From UBA11524 sp963642705 (GTDB lineage Bacteria; Bacillota; Clostridia; Christensenellales; Aristaeellaceae): a stretch of DNA of 50,599 bases. Under the pieces are notes generated by a model. It was not told the DNA's origin. It searched no databases and worked only from the letters and a program-made list of their open reading frames with translations. Shown piece by piece: positions 7,765-16,263 of the stretch (position 1 is its first letter; each line of letters begins with the position of its first letter). The stretch spans positions 1 to 50,599 of the forward strand of contig CAVIHU010000014.1 in the NCBI GenBank assembly GCA_963642705.1, given 5' to 3'. A program made the position numbers and the translations under genes.

Positions 7765-8665
7765 AATGCAGTTCTTTCTCAACCACGCAGTGTGATTTGA
7801 TTTCTCCGACAAGCGACTGCAGCGCATCAATCACGTGCGGACGAATGTCGCCGCCAACAAGCACCAGCATGATGTCATCGCCGATCCGGAGATGTCCTCG
7901 GTTCAGCCAGACGCGTACATAGCCGATGCCGGGCAGCTTTTTCGCGTTTTCCACTGCCGCATCGACCTTCGCAGCATCATAATCAAAATCCATGCCGGTG
8001 ACATCGGGCGCATCCTCGCCGCTGCGCACGCGTGCCTTGGCGGTTAAGCGGACGGTGCCGTTGTGCACGAGATACATGCCGCAGCCCGCCGCGGACGGGT
8101 CAGCCTTTGCCTCCCTCAGCCACTGGTCGATGCCGGGCGCGTGCTCCGCATGATGATGGTGATGATGGCTGTTTTCTGCGCAGTCCGCAGAGCCGGCGGA
8201 TGTCAGCATATTCAGCCCATGCGAGAGCGAATCCACGACCGACAGCAGATTTTCGCGCACTGCCTTTTCGCTGCCGGGCAGATTAACAATCAGGCTTCCG
8301 CCGCGAATGCCTGCAACGCCTCGGGATAAGCACCCGTGGGACGTAATCTTCATGCTTTCGGCGCGCATCGCCTCGGGGATGCCGGGCACATCACGTTCAA
8401 TGACCGCCTTGGTTGCTTCCGGCGTCACGTCGCGCGGCGAAAAGCCCGTGCCGCCGGTCGTCAGAATCAGATGCGCCTTGAGATCGTCCGCGCAGTGAAT
8501 CAGCTGCGCCTGAATCTGTTCCATCTCATCCGGCACGATGGCAGTGTACACGACTGTCAGACCGTTCTCGCGCAGAATTTCGCAGATGGCAGGACCGCTG
8601 GTGTCCTTGCGTTCGCCGCGCGAACCCTTATCGCTGATGGTGATGACTGCTGCCTGATAGCTCAT
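7763..8665 (-). CDS. MogA/MoaB molybdopterin adenylyltransferase fused to a MoaE-like domain
   Basis: The 300-residue protein has two halves. Residues 1-155 are a MogA/MoaB domain (AVITISDKGSRGERKDTSG, LTTGGTGFSPRDVTPEA, LPGSEKAV), which adenylates molybdopterin. Residues about 193-300 resemble MoaE, the large subunit of molybdopterin synthase (VTGMDFDYDAAKVDAA, YVRVWLNRGHLRIGDDIMLV). The linker holds six consecutive histidines at 167-172 (8150-8167). The usual MoaE tail around WKKE is shortened; Lys297 may be the counterpart of the catalytic lysine. The ATG overlaps the moaC stop (ATGA). No moaD lies in the window, so whether the MoaE part is a working synthase is open. Confidence 0.85.
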   Translation of the reverse strand: MSYQAAVITISDKGSRGERKDTSGPAICEILRENGLTVVYTAIVPDEMEQIQAQLIHCADDLKAHLILTTGGTGFSPRDVTPEATKAVIERDVPGIPEAMRAESMKITSHGCLSRGVAGIRGGSLIVNLPGSEKAVRENLLSVVDSLSHGLNMLTSAGSADCAENSHHHHHHAEHAPGIDQWLREAKADPSAAGCGMYLVHNGTVRLTAKARVRSGEDAPDVTGMDFDYDAAKVDAAVENAKKLPGIGYVRVWLNRGHLRIGDDIMLVLVGGDIRPHVIDALQSLVGEIKSHCVVEKELH

Positions 8666-9150
8666 TGCTCATTCTCCTTCCGATGAAAGACACCGTGAAC
8701 GCCGCCTGTTTTTTCCAGCAGGCGAATATCCGTGATGACCATGTCCTTCTGCACCGCCTTGCACATATCGTAGACCGTCAATGCTGCCGCGGTAACGGCG
8801 GTCAGCGATTCCATTTCTACGCCCGTGCGCCCGTCGCAGGTAACGGTCGCCGTGATTTCCACGCTGCAGCGCACTTCGTCCAGCGACAGCGACAAGTCAA
8901 TGCCGTCCATCACAATTGGATGGCACATGGGAATCAGCTCCGGCGTGCGCTTTGCACCCATGATGCCGGCAACCTGCGCGACCGTCAGCACATCGCCCTT
9001 CTTGATGCCACCGCTCTGAATCAGCGCAAACGTTTCCCGATTCACCATCACGCGCCCTGCGGCGACGGCTCTGCGGCGCGTGACGCCCTTCTCGCCGACA
9101 TCGACCATGCGTGCGCGTCCTTCATCGTTGAAATGCGTAAATTCTGCCAT
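8662..9150 (-). CDS. moaC: Cyclic pyranopterin monophosphate synthase MoaC
   Basis: MoaC converts the MoaA product 3',8-cH2GTP into cyclic pyranopterin monophosphate. The 162 residues contain the conserved MCHPIVMDGIDL and the signature GVEMESLTAVTAAALTVYDM with the following KAVQKDM lysines. GGAGG, which overlaps the moaA stop, lies eight bases before the ATG, and the gene end overlaps the next start by four bases. Confidence 0.96.
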   Translation of the reverse strand: MAEFTHFNDEGRARMVDVGEKGVTRRRAVAAGRVMVNRETFALIQSGGIKKGDVLTVAQVAGIMGAKRTPELIPMCHPIVMDGIDLSLSLDEVRCSVEITATVTCDGRTGVEMESLTAVTAAALTVYDMCKAVQKDMVITDIRLLEKTGGVHGVFHRKENEQ

Positions 9151-9154
9151 TGCT

Positions 9155-10105
9155 TCAGCCTCCGATTTCGTTCATGGTGCGTCCCGCCTCGCTCAGCTCC
9201 GTGCTGGAAAGCGCCCCGTGCTGACGCGGCTTCGCGGCAATCGCCGCCAGGAACTGCCGACGCATGCCCTCGTAATCCAGCCCCTTGATGCTGATTTCCG
9301 AGCCGGTATGCAGGCAGGGCTTCAGCTTTCCGTCTGCCGTCAGGCGAAGGCGGCTGCACTGCGCACAGAAATGATGGCTCAGCGGATGAATCAGCCCGAC
9401 ATTGCCCAGCGCGTCCGGCAGCCGGTACAGCTGCGCCACGCCGCCGTCAGCAGGCTGCTCAACAAGCTCCGGCAGCGCATCGAGCACCGCCGAGCAGGGA
9501 ATGAACGCCTGCGGACCGAATTCGCCGTCATACATGGGCATCAGCTCAATGAAGCGCACATCGACTGGCCAGCGGCGTGTCAGTGCGGACAGTGCCGGAA
9601 TTTCATCATCATTAAATCCGCCGATGAGCACGGTATTGAGCTTGATTCGCTCAAAGCCCGCATTCAGGGCGGTCTCGATGCCGCGCAGCGCGTCATCCAG
9701 CGAACCGTTGCACGTTATATAGGCATATTTTTCGGCATTCAGCGTATCCAGGCTGATATTCAGCCTCTTCACGCCCGCCTCGCGAAGCTGCAATGCCATG
9801 CCCGGCAGCAGCGTTGCATTCGTCGTCAGGCAGACCTCGCGAATACCGGGAACTGCCGCCGCCTTGCTGCAGATGGACAGAATGTTGCGCTTAACAAGCG
9901 GTTCGCCGCCCGTGATGCGCAGCTTCGTCACGCCAAGATCGGCAGCGACGCGCACGGCGAGCATCATCTCTTCCTCGCTGAGCATCTCCTCGTGCGCCTT
10001 CTTGCAGATGCCGTCTGCCGGCATGCAATAGCGGCAGCGCAGATTGCACAGCTCCGTCACGGAAAGGCGCAGATAGGTTATGCTGCGTCCGTATGAATCG
10101 AGCAT
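9155..10105 (-). CDS. moaA: GTP 3',8-cyclase MoaA (radical SAM)
   Basis: MoaA starts molybdenum/tungsten cofactor synthesis by radical cyclisation of GTP. The 316 residues show the radical-SAM CxxxCxxC at Cys20, Cys24 and Cys27, the SAM motif ITGGEPL, and the second-cluster cysteines near the C-terminus (CAQCSRLRLTADGKLKPCL). The chain ends MNEIGG; the C-terminal GG is needed for activity in the family. AGAAGGG precedes the ATG. Confidence 0.96.
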   Translation of the reverse strand: MLDSYGRSITYLRLSVTELCNLRCRYCMPADGICKKAHEEMLSEEEMMLAVRVAADLGVTKLRITGGEPLVKRNILSICSKAAAVPGIREVCLTTNATLLPGMALQLREAGVKRLNISLDTLNAEKYAYITCNGSLDDALRGIETALNAGFERIKLNTVLIGGFNDDEIPALSALTRRWPVDVRFIELMPMYDGEFGPQAFIPCSAVLDALPELVEQPADGGVAQLYRLPDALGNVGLIHPLSHHFCAQCSRLRLTADGKLKPCLHTGSEISIKGLDYEGMRRQFLAAIAAKPRQHGALSSTELSEAGRTMNEIGG

Positions 10106-10124
10106 TACTTTTCCCTTCTAACAT

Positions 10125-11342
10125 CTACTCCACAAGGAAGCATTTGAGCGCAGTGCCGGCGGCGATTGGGCCGCTGCCTGCCGGTATCACGCCGAGGGCG
10201 TTGCTGCCGACCATGCGGCTGATCATCACATTGCCCTGACCGCTTGACGGCACCAGTTCCGCCCTGCCTCCATCAATCACAATGCGCCCATGCAGCAGCC
10301 GCGTCACACCGCTCTTCTTGGAAAAACCGTCTCGAAGCACCGCGTCGATTTCCTGCGGAAGCGGATTCGCGCGTCCTGCCAGTTTTTTCAGTGCAGGCAC
10401 GGCAACGGCAATCAAATTGATCAGCGAGCTTGCGGGATTGCCCGAAAGAGCACAAATCAGCTTGCCGTTCTTCATGCCGTAAGCGCATGCCATGCCTGGC
10501 TTGAGCGCAACGCCGCGGAAAAGCATCTCCGCGCCGCATTGCTCCATCGCTGCCGGCGTCAGGTCGTAATCGCCCACGGAAACGCCGCCTGACGTCACTA
10601 CCGCATCGCAGGTGTCAAGCGCCTTTTCAAGCATTTCAGCGATTTCCGCCGTATCGTCCCTCGCAATGCCCATGTATACCGGCGACAGACCGATTTCCTT
10701 CAGCGCGGCGCACAGCGTGTAGCCGTTTGAATTGCGGATGCAGCCCTCGTGCATGGGTGCATCCGGCTCAAGCACCTCATTGCCGGTCGAGAACACCGCA
10801 ACGCGCGGCACGCGGTACACCTCCGGCCGCATCACGCCCTGCGCGGCAAGCGTTCCGCAAAGGCCTGGGTCAATGACCGTTCCTGCGGCAGCAAGCAGCG
10901 CCCCTCGACGAACATCCTCGCCGCGGCGAACCACGTTTTTTCCGGCTTCAAGCGGCGCGAAGAGCGTCACGCGCTCCGCCGTAAATTCGGTCGCCTCGTA
11001 GTTGATGACCGCGTCCGCGCCCGATGGAACAGGTGCGCCGGTCAGGATTTTTGCGGCAGTGCCGGCAGTAATCTCCCTTTCAGGCACCGCGCCTGCCGGA
11101 ATTTCCTCCACCACTCGCAGTGTAACCGGGTGCTTTTCCGAGGCGTTCACCGTATCCGCCGAGCGTACCGCATATCCGTCATACGGCGAACGGTCAAAGG
11201 CAGGGACGTCCTCTTGTGCCAGCAAATCACGTGCCAGCACGCGTCCGTATGCCTCGGTCAGCATTATGCGCTCCCTGCTCAGCGGCGCAGCGCGGGTCAG
11301 GAGCAAATCACGCGCGGCAATATAATCGAGGTGACTCTTCAT
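10125..11342 (-). CDS. moeA: Molybdopterin molybdenumtransferase MoeA
   Basis: MoeA inserts molybdate or tungstate into adenylated molybdopterin. The 405 residues carry the N-terminal FDRSPYDGYAVR loop, the MoCF-binding core with VFSTGNEV, TSGGVSVGDYD and LSGNPASS, and a C-terminal domain ending with VIPAGSGPIAAGT. Length and order are normal. It overlaps mobB by four bases (ATGA) and its binding site GGAAGG lies inside the mobB end. With a tungsten-type oxidoreductase next door, insertion of W rather than Mo is possible. Confidence 0.96.
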   Translation of the reverse strand: MKSHLDYIAARDLLLTRAAPLSRERIMLTEAYGRVLARDLLAQEDVPAFDRSPYDGYAVRSADTVNASEKHPVTLRVVEEIPAGAVPEREITAGTAAKILTGAPVPSGADAVINYEATEFTAERVTLFAPLEAGKNVVRRGEDVRRGALLAAAGTVIDPGLCGTLAAQGVMRPEVYRVPRVAVFSTGNEVLEPDAPMHEGCIRNSNGYTLCAALKEIGLSPVYMGIARDDTAEIAEMLEKALDTCDAVVTSGGVSVGDYDLTPAAMEQCGAEMLFRGVALKPGMACAYGMKNGKLICALSGNPASSLINLIAVAVPALKKLAGRANPLPQEIDAVLRDGFSKKSGVTRLLHGRIVIDGGRAELVPSSGQGNVMISRMVGSNALGVIPAGSGPIAAGTALKCFLVE

Positions 11343-11854
11343 GCTTGAATCCTTCCCTCATCGGATATTCGCTGTTCATCAGCTAATCTCCGAACAAAAT
11401 CAGCAATTCCCGAAGCATCATCGGGCGAGAGGACAGGCAACGGCAAATCACACGGGCTGTCAGCAACGACGGCACGCAGATATTGCGCAGGCGCACGCAA
11501 GGGCGCACTGCTGTCCCGCCTGACCTCAATCACAGGCAGACATGCCTGCTTTTCAAAGCCCTCAATCAGAATGATGTCTGCGTTTTTTACACGCGATAGC
11601 AGGTCGGACAGCGAATGCTCCCCTGCTTCACGCAGCAGCAGACCATCCGACGCGGACAGCATCACCGAGGATGCTCCTGCCGATTCAAATGAAGCGCTGT
11701 CCTTGCCGTCCTCATCCGGCGGAAGTGCATGGTGCGTATGCTTGATAACGCAGACACGATTCCCCTGCTCTGAGAGCATCCGCACAAGCCTTGCAATCAG
11801 GGTCGTTTTGCCGCTGTTCGACCAGCCCGAAAAGCATACTGCCGGTATTGTCAT
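11339..11854 (-). CDS. mobB: Molybdopterin-guanine dinucleotide biosynthesis protein MobB
   Basis: This 171-residue P-loop NTPase has GWSNSGKTTLIARL near the N-terminus, followed by VIKHTHHALPPDEDGKDSA and IILIEGFEKQ. MobB assists guanylation of the cofactor in other bacteria. The GAAGGAG motif and 6-base spacing favour the ATG at 11854 over a TTG at 11869, which lies within the binding site. One base separates it from fdhD. No mobA is present in the window. Confidence 0.9.
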   Translation of the reverse strand: MTIPAVCFSGWSNSGKTTLIARLVRMLSEQGNRVCVIKHTHHALPPDEDGKDSASFESAGASSVMLSASDGLLLREAGEHSLSDLLSRVKNADIILIEGFEKQACLPVIEVRRDSSAPLRAPAQYLRAVVADSPCDLPLPVLSPDDASGIADFVRRLADEQRISDEGRIQA

Positions 11855-11855
11855 A

Positions 11856-12521
11856 TCATGCTCCTTCAACGCGCGTCTTCACACGTTCCGCAGCACCGCA
11901 AACCGCCGGCGACTCGCTGTGCGCGCAGCTGACGAGCGCGATGCCGAGGCGCTTCGCCCACGCATCGGCAAGGTCACTCGGATATTTCCGGCTGAAGAAC
12001 ACGGGAATGCCTGCCGCAGCAGCCTTCGCCAGCATCTCCATGGAAATCCGTCCGGTTGAGCCGAGGATGCACCGGCTGAAATCCCAATTTCGATGCAGTC
12101 CGGCAGCGATGCACTTGTCTGCCGCGTTATGCCGACCGATATCCTCGCGGAAAATCGCCTCGTCCCCGCAGAACAGCCCCAGCCGATGCGTGCCGAAAAA
12201 CGCCTCTTCGCTCAGCAGCTGACGGCAGAGCTGCTGCACGTGTTCCATGTCCACCTGAAAATCACCCGTGCACGGCGCACATTGCTGCAACCGTTCGAGG
12301 ATGTCCGCGCGCCCGGCGGAAGGCGTATACCGCGTCACGACCGCCATTCCGTTATCCTGCTCTCTGATTTCGGCAATGTCCGACAGGCTGCGGATGAACC
12401 CCTGCGTATACAGATACCCTGCGGCAAGCTCCTGCACATATTGCGGCGTGCACAAAAAAGCAGACTGCTTCTGCCCATTCAGGGTCCACGGTACAATACG
12501 CTCAATCATCAGCTGCGGCAT
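11856..12521 (-). CDS. fdhD: Formate dehydrogenase accessory sulfurtransferase FdhD
   Basis: FdhD carries sulfur from IscS-type desulfurases to the Mo/W-bis-MGD cofactor of formate dehydrogenases. The family core is seen in LNGQKQSAFLCTPQYVQELAAGYL, the redox pair CAPC (usually CGxCG), and EDIGRHNAADK followed by SRCILGSTGRISMEML. Possible ATGs are 12551 and 12521. The promoter at 12580-12608 excludes a TTG at 12608, and AGGAG ten bases upstream supports 12521 (221 residues). It is the first gene of the cofactor operon. Its client formate dehydrogenase is not in the window. Confidence 0.88.
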   Translation of the reverse strand: MPQLMIERIVPWTLNGQKQSAFLCTPQYVQELAAGYLYTQGFIRSLSDIAEIREQDNGMAVVTRYTPSAGRADILERLQQCAPCTGDFQVDMEHVQQLCRQLLSEEAFFGTHRLGLFCGDEAIFREDIGRHNAADKCIAAGLHRNWDFSRCILGSTGRISMEMLAKAAAAGIPVFFSRKYPSDLADAWAKRLGIALVSCAHSESPAVCGAAERVKTRVEGA

Positions 12522-12579
12522 GAGCCAACCACTCCTGTCAACCGCGTTCATTTTTTCTGTAGCGGCATTGTTTCGTCTT

Positions 12580-12608
12580 ATTATACCTGTGCAACAGACG
12601 CTTGTCAA
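12580..12608 (-). promoter_or_regulatory. Consensus promoter of the cofactor operon (fdhD to mogA-moaE)
   Basis: On the minus strand, TTGACA (12608-12603) and TATAAT (12585-12580) are separated by exactly 17 bases. The predicted transcript starts near 12573, leaving only a short leader, so no riboswitch of the large Moco type fits on this side. Confidence 0.88.
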
Positions 12609-12664
12609 CCGAGATAGACACGTTTAACAGCGCAATATGGTTGAAAACATTCCCTTTTTGTATA

Positions 12665-12693
12665 TTGTAATCATGATTTGGGTGTACTATACT
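12665..12693 (+). promoter_or_regulatory. Promoter of the ferredoxin-AOR-Tat operon
   Basis: TTGTAA at 12665-12670 and TATACT at 12688-12693 have a 17-base spacer. The -35 lies 57 bases from the -35 of the divergent cofactor promoter. The transcript would start near 12700, leaving a leader of about 180 bases. Confidence 0.75.
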
Positions 12694-12704
12694 GACCTCA
12701 GATA

Positions 12705-12840
12705 GTGCCGCTCCGAGCTGTCCTGACCCACGAGGCCTCTTCAGCCAATAGGTGCGGGGAGCAATCCGCGCGCCAGCCTTTTGCAAAGGAGATGAAAAGC
12801 ACGTTTGTTTGCTGTTCCATCGCAGGCGACGGGCTTTTTT
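12705..12840 (+). promoter_or_regulatory. Structured leader RNA, candidate Moco/Tuco riboswitch
   Basis: The leader of the AOR operon can fold as a closed multi-stem element: GTGC (12705-12708) pairs with GCAC (12799-12802), GCTCC (12710-12714) with GGAGC (12758-12762), GCTG (12717-12720) with CAGC (12742-12745), and CCTTTTGCAAAGG (12777-12789) makes a local hairpin. A weak hairpin (12817-12832) followed by six T (12835-12840) could be the expression platform. Moco RNA-motif riboswitches precede genes for molybdenum/tungsten cofactor enzymes, so the context fits. The assignment is by layout and remembered motif style, not by a covariance search. Confidence 0.6.
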
Positions 12841-12878
12841 GCAGTGTCTATCCACAGTAAAGCAAGGAGGAAAAGGTT

Positions 12879-13523
12879 ATGTCTGACAACAAAAAGACGT
12901 TGATGGACCGCGAGTTTACCCGCCGCCAGTTCATGCAGCTGACAGCCAAGGGTTTCGCCGGCATCGCCCTCTCCAGTCCGCTGCTTTCTCTGCTGGGATG
13001 CACTCGCTCCCAGGCAGAGGCAGGACTGGTGGACACCATCGCCACTCCCGATTTCCTGCTGGTGGCCAACCGCGCCAAGTGCACGGGCTGCCAGCGCTGC
13101 GAAGTCAACTGCACGCTTGCCAATGATGGGGATGCCCATCCCTACATGGCTCGCATCCGCGTTCGCCAGAACGTCAATTTCGGCGATCAGGGACCGACCG
13201 ACGACTACAAGCATGGTGACGGCTGCTTCGGTCTGTGGGGCTTCAAGCCCGACACCTGCAAGCAGTGTGCCGACCCTGCCTGCGTAAATGCCTGCCCCAT
13301 GAAGGCGATTTCCGCCGACCCCGAGACCGGCGCCCGCGTAATCGACCAGGAAAAGTGCGTAGGCTGCGGTGCTTGCGTCAATGCCTGCCCGTGGCATATG
13401 CCCCGTGTGGATAATGACACGCATAAGTCCACCAAGTGCATCAGCTGCGGTGCCTGCGTTGCCGGCTGCCCGACCAGCGCGCTGCGCATGATTCCCTGGG
13501 AAGATGTCGCTCAGGCGATGTAA
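12879..13523 (+). CDS. Tat-exported four-cluster [4Fe-4S] ferredoxin, AOR electron partner (YdhY-like)
   Basis: The 214 residues start with a twin-arginine signal: TRRQFM with Arg15-Arg16, then a hydrophobic stretch to about residue 40. LLGC at 38-41 could make it a Tat lipoprotein anchored at Cys41. The rest holds 16 cysteines in four ferredoxin-type groups, beginning with CTGCQRCEVNC (68-78), then CKQCADPACVNACP, CVGCGACVNACP and CISCGACVAGCP. It resembles the subunit that takes electrons from YdhV-type oxidoreductases. AGGAGG precedes the ATG and the AOR gene follows after 26 bases. A dedicated Tat translocase lies downstream in the same operon. Confidence 0.93.
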   Translation: MSDNKKTLMDREFTRRQFMQLTAKGFAGIALSSPLLSLLGCTRSQAEAGLVDTIATPDFLLVANRAKCTGCQRCEVNCTLANDGDAHPYMARIRVRQNVNFGDQGPTDDYKHGDGCFGLWGFKPDTCKQCADPACVNACPMKAISADPETGARVIDQEKCVGCGACVNACPWHMPRVDNDTHKSTKCISCGACVAGCPTSALRMIPWEDVAQAM

Positions 13524-13549
13524 TCACCGAATAGAAGGAGGCAAGCTCT

Positions 13550-15661
13550 ATGAACGGATGGATGGGTAATCTGCTGCGCGTCAACCTGACAAGCAGAACC
13601 AGCAGCATTGAAAGCAGCGAAAAGTATTTCAAATACATCGGCGGCAAGGGTATGGCCAACCGCATCATGTATGACGAGGTGCCCGTCGGCACCGATCCCG
13701 CCGCGCCCGAAAACAAGATCGTTTTCGCCGTGGGTCCCAATACCGGCTCCAGCGCGCCGTGCTCCGGCCGCATCACCATTTCGTCCCTTTCCCCTTTCAC
13801 CAAGTATAACGCAATCGTCGATGCGCATATGGGCGGCGACACTGCCATCCGCATGAAGAACTGCGGCTATGACGCGGTCATCATCGAGGGCGCCAGCGAT
13901 ACGCCTGTTTACATCTACGTCAATGACGAGAACATCGAGATTCGCGATGCATCCCACGTCTGGGGTAAAACCACCAGCGACACCACTGCCATCCTGACAA
14001 AGGAAACCGACAATGCCGCCAACGTCGTGTCCATCGGTCCGGCAGGCGAGGCGATGATCAACCTCAGCTGCGTCATGACCGGCATCGGTCACTGCGGCGG
14101 CGGCGGCCTGGGAAAGATTTTCGGCTCCAAGAAGCTCAAGGCAGTCGTGTTCAACGGCACCAAGGGCACGCAGATCGCCGACCCCAAGCGCGTAGTTGAG
14201 CTGAACAAGTACGTCATCAGCGACCTGATGGGCTCCAACAACAACCACGTTGTGCCCACCGTAGCACAGTCCTGGTCTGAATACGAAAACACGTCCAGCC
14301 GCTGGACGGGTCATCCCGGTCTGACGTGGGGCGCTGCCGAAGGCGGTCCTATTGATACCGGCGAATCCGCCCCCGGTCAGCCCACGCTGATCGGCTATCG
14401 CTGCCAGAAGGCCGTAAAGGATCACGGCGCGATCGCCGAAAAGTACACCGTTAAGATGACGGGCTGCGCCATGTGTCCCATCCGCTGCTTCGGCAGTGTG
14501 TACATCCCGCAGATGGAGAAGGCGACCGGCGTGGTCGGCTCCCATGCCAACACCTGCGGCGCAAACCGCGGCTTTGGTCTGAACGACCTGGTAAGCAATG
14601 TAAAAGATGTCGAAGAAGAAGGAGACGGCGTTTTAATTACCCGTATTTATGCTTCTATCTTTGCCGACGATATGGGTCTGTGGGATAACTACGGCGAGCT
14701 GGCTTGCACGCTGAAGTATTTCATGAACGACGATTACAAGCTGATGAAGCAGATCATGACCGAGGATGAGTTCAACGCCATCGACTGGTCTAAACGCGAA
14801 AACGGTGATCTAACCTTCATCAACGACTTGATTGCCTGTGTGCTTGATCCCAACAACTCCCTGAACATTCTCGGTCAGGGCGCGTACTATGTGGATCAGA
14901 AGCATCATGACATTCTGGGTGACGAGTACCTGCACAGCCAGGCCATCGGTCTGTGGGGTCCCATCGGCGCCAAGCGCCACCACGGCAATGAGTGCGCCGC
15001 GCAGGTCGGTCAGCTGACCAACATCATCTACAACCGCGACGGCATGTGTCACACCATCGTCAACATCACCGGCTCCGGTCTGCCCTACGTCATTCAGAAG
15101 AACATCGTCGAGGGTCTGTTTGGCGAAGGCTGCCTGGACGCGCCCAAGAATTACACCCCCATGAACGAGAGCAAGGCGCGCTTTGCCAAGTTCGGCATCA
15201 TGCGTCAGGTGCTGCACGACAGCTTCACCCTGTGCAACTGGGTATGGCCGATGACCTTCAGCCCCCGCAAGGAGCGCGGCTACAAGGGCGATCTGAGCGT
15301 GGAATCCCAGTACATGAGCGCCATTACCGGCGAGGAGTGGAGCGAGGAGGATCTTGACCATGCGGTGGAGCGCTGCATTCAGCTGCACCGTGCCATGACC
15401 GTCAAGGCCGCCGGCACCACCGACATGCGCAACAACCACGATGTAATTTCCAACTTCATCTTCGATATGGATCCCGATATGGAGCCCTTTACGCCCGGCA
15501 CGGTGAAGCTGGAGCGCGAGGACTGGCAGAAGGCGCTGACGCTGTTCTACGAGCAGTTCGGCTGGGATCCCACCACCGGCGCACCTACCCGCGAGACGCT
15601 CGAAAAGTTCGACCTCAAGGATGTCGCCGATGATCTGGACGCGCTCAACCTGCTTCCCTAA
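13550..15661 (+). CDS. Aldehyde:ferredoxin oxidoreductase family protein (YdhV-like, probable tungsten enzyme)
   Basis: The 703-residue protein is full length for the AOR family. The N-terminal domain starts with the typical GNLLRVNLTS and YIGGKGMANRIM. The [4Fe-4S] ligands are CxxCxxxC at Cys306, Cys309 and Cys313, with a likely fourth ligand at Cys562 (LCNWVWP). Family members bind a tungsten or molybdenum bis-pyranopterin and oxidise aldehydes or reduce acids. The order ferredoxin-AOR-YdhW matches the E. coli ydhYVW genes. It has no signal peptide, although its ferredoxin partner has a Tat signal, so co-export as a complex is possible. The substrate is unknown. Confidence 0.93.
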   Translation: MNGWMGNLLRVNLTSRTSSIESSEKYFKYIGGKGMANRIMYDEVPVGTDPAAPENKIVFAVGPNTGSSAPCSGRITISSLSPFTKYNAIVDAHMGGDTAIRMKNCGYDAVIIEGASDTPVYIYVNDENIEIRDASHVWGKTTSDTTAILTKETDNAANVVSIGPAGEAMINLSCVMTGIGHCGGGGLGKIFGSKKLKAVVFNGTKGTQIADPKRVVELNKYVISDLMGSNNNHVVPTVAQSWSEYENTSSRWTGHPGLTWGAAEGGPIDTGESAPGQPTLIGYRCQKAVKDHGAIAEKYTVKMTGCAMCPIRCFGSVYIPQMEKATGVVGSHANTCGANRGFGLNDLVSNVKDVEEEGDGVLITRIYASIFADDMGLWDNYGELACTLKYFMNDDYKLMKQIMTEDEFNAIDWSKRENGDLTFINDLIACVLDPNNSLNILGQGAYYVDQKHHDILGDEYLHSQAIGLWGPIGAKRHHGNECAAQVGQLTNIIYNRDGMCHTIVNITGSGLPYVIQKNIVEGLFGEGCLDAPKNYTPMNESKARFAKFGIMRQVLHDSFTLCNWVWPMTFSPRKERGYKGDLSVESQYMSAITGEEWSEEDLDHAVERCIQLHRAMTVKAAGTTDMRNNHDVISNFIFDMDPDMEPFTPGTVKLEREDWQKALTLFYEQFGWDPTTGAPTRETLEKFDLKDVADDLDALNLLP

Positions 15662-16222
15662 ATGAGCGATCAGATGGTCGACCGCGCGCAGGTGCTCTAT
15701 GAGTGCCTGCGCGCGCACACTGCGAAGTCCAAAGTGACCGGCAGAAAGCAGCTGATGCAGCATCCGCCTGAAGGGCTGGACAAGGAGGAATTGAGCGCTC
15801 TCCTCGCTCAGCTGGGCACCCCGGAGGCACCCGAGGCGCTGCGGAATGTTGCCGTCCTGTCCGGCCGCAAGGATCAATATTACTACGACAGCAGCATCAT
15901 GACGCGCCATTACGCCGAAATCGATACGCTGCTGCAAGAGAAGGATATTCTGCGCACCATCGCCAGCGTGACGCGTTCGGACTCCAATCTGTATCCGCGC
16001 CCGACGCAGTTTTCCAAGCTTCAGGATGTTCCCTTCCGCTTCAGCCGCGATGAATTACTCGGCGCCGCCGCACGTATGCGTGATGAGCCGGAGTATAATG
16101 ACATCGGTCTGATTGAGGCGTCCAACGGTGCAAAAGCATTCTTCTCCACCAAATACCTGACAAAGGGTTACGCGCAGTCCCTGCTCGAATGGATTGAGGT
16201 GGAGGAGCCCAATAATCCATAA
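15662..16222 (+). CDS. YdhW-like protein of unknown function in the AOR operon
   Basis: This 186-residue soluble protein has no signal peptide and no cysteine cluster. Its ATG begins directly after the AOR stop with no binding site of its own, so it must be translationally coupled. Position and length match YdhW, the uncharacterised protein encoded after YdhV in E. coli; I assign it mainly by that context. A chaperone role for the AOR (cofactor or Tat proofreading) is a reasonable guess. Confidence 0.6.
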   Translation: MSDQMVDRAQVLYECLRAHTAKSKVTGRKQLMQHPPEGLDKEELSALLAQLGTPEAPEALRNVAVLSGRKDQYYYDSSIMTRHYAEIDTLLQEKDILRTIASVTRSDSNLYPRPTQFSKLQDVPFRFSRDELLGAAARMRDEPEYNDIGLIEASNGAKAFFSTKYLTKGYAQSLLEWIEVEEPNNP

Positions 16223-16263
16223 AAAACAGCACAGCGCAGAATGGGAGGATAACACACAGCAGC

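Noticed and set aside
8150..8167. Hexahistidine run as vector or tag contamination
   Set aside because: The histidines lie in the linker between two natural domains in an operon with genuine overlaps; tags sit at protein ends. They are treated as native.
12605..12878. A riboswitch on the cofactor-operon side
   Set aside because: The predicted leader there is only about 50 bases, too short for the known Moco/Tuco fold; the structured region is on the other strand.
13511..15937. Long minus-strand frames opposite the AOR gene
   Set aside because: Composition and position are those of antisense shadows. The plus strand holds clear AOR domains with good spacing.
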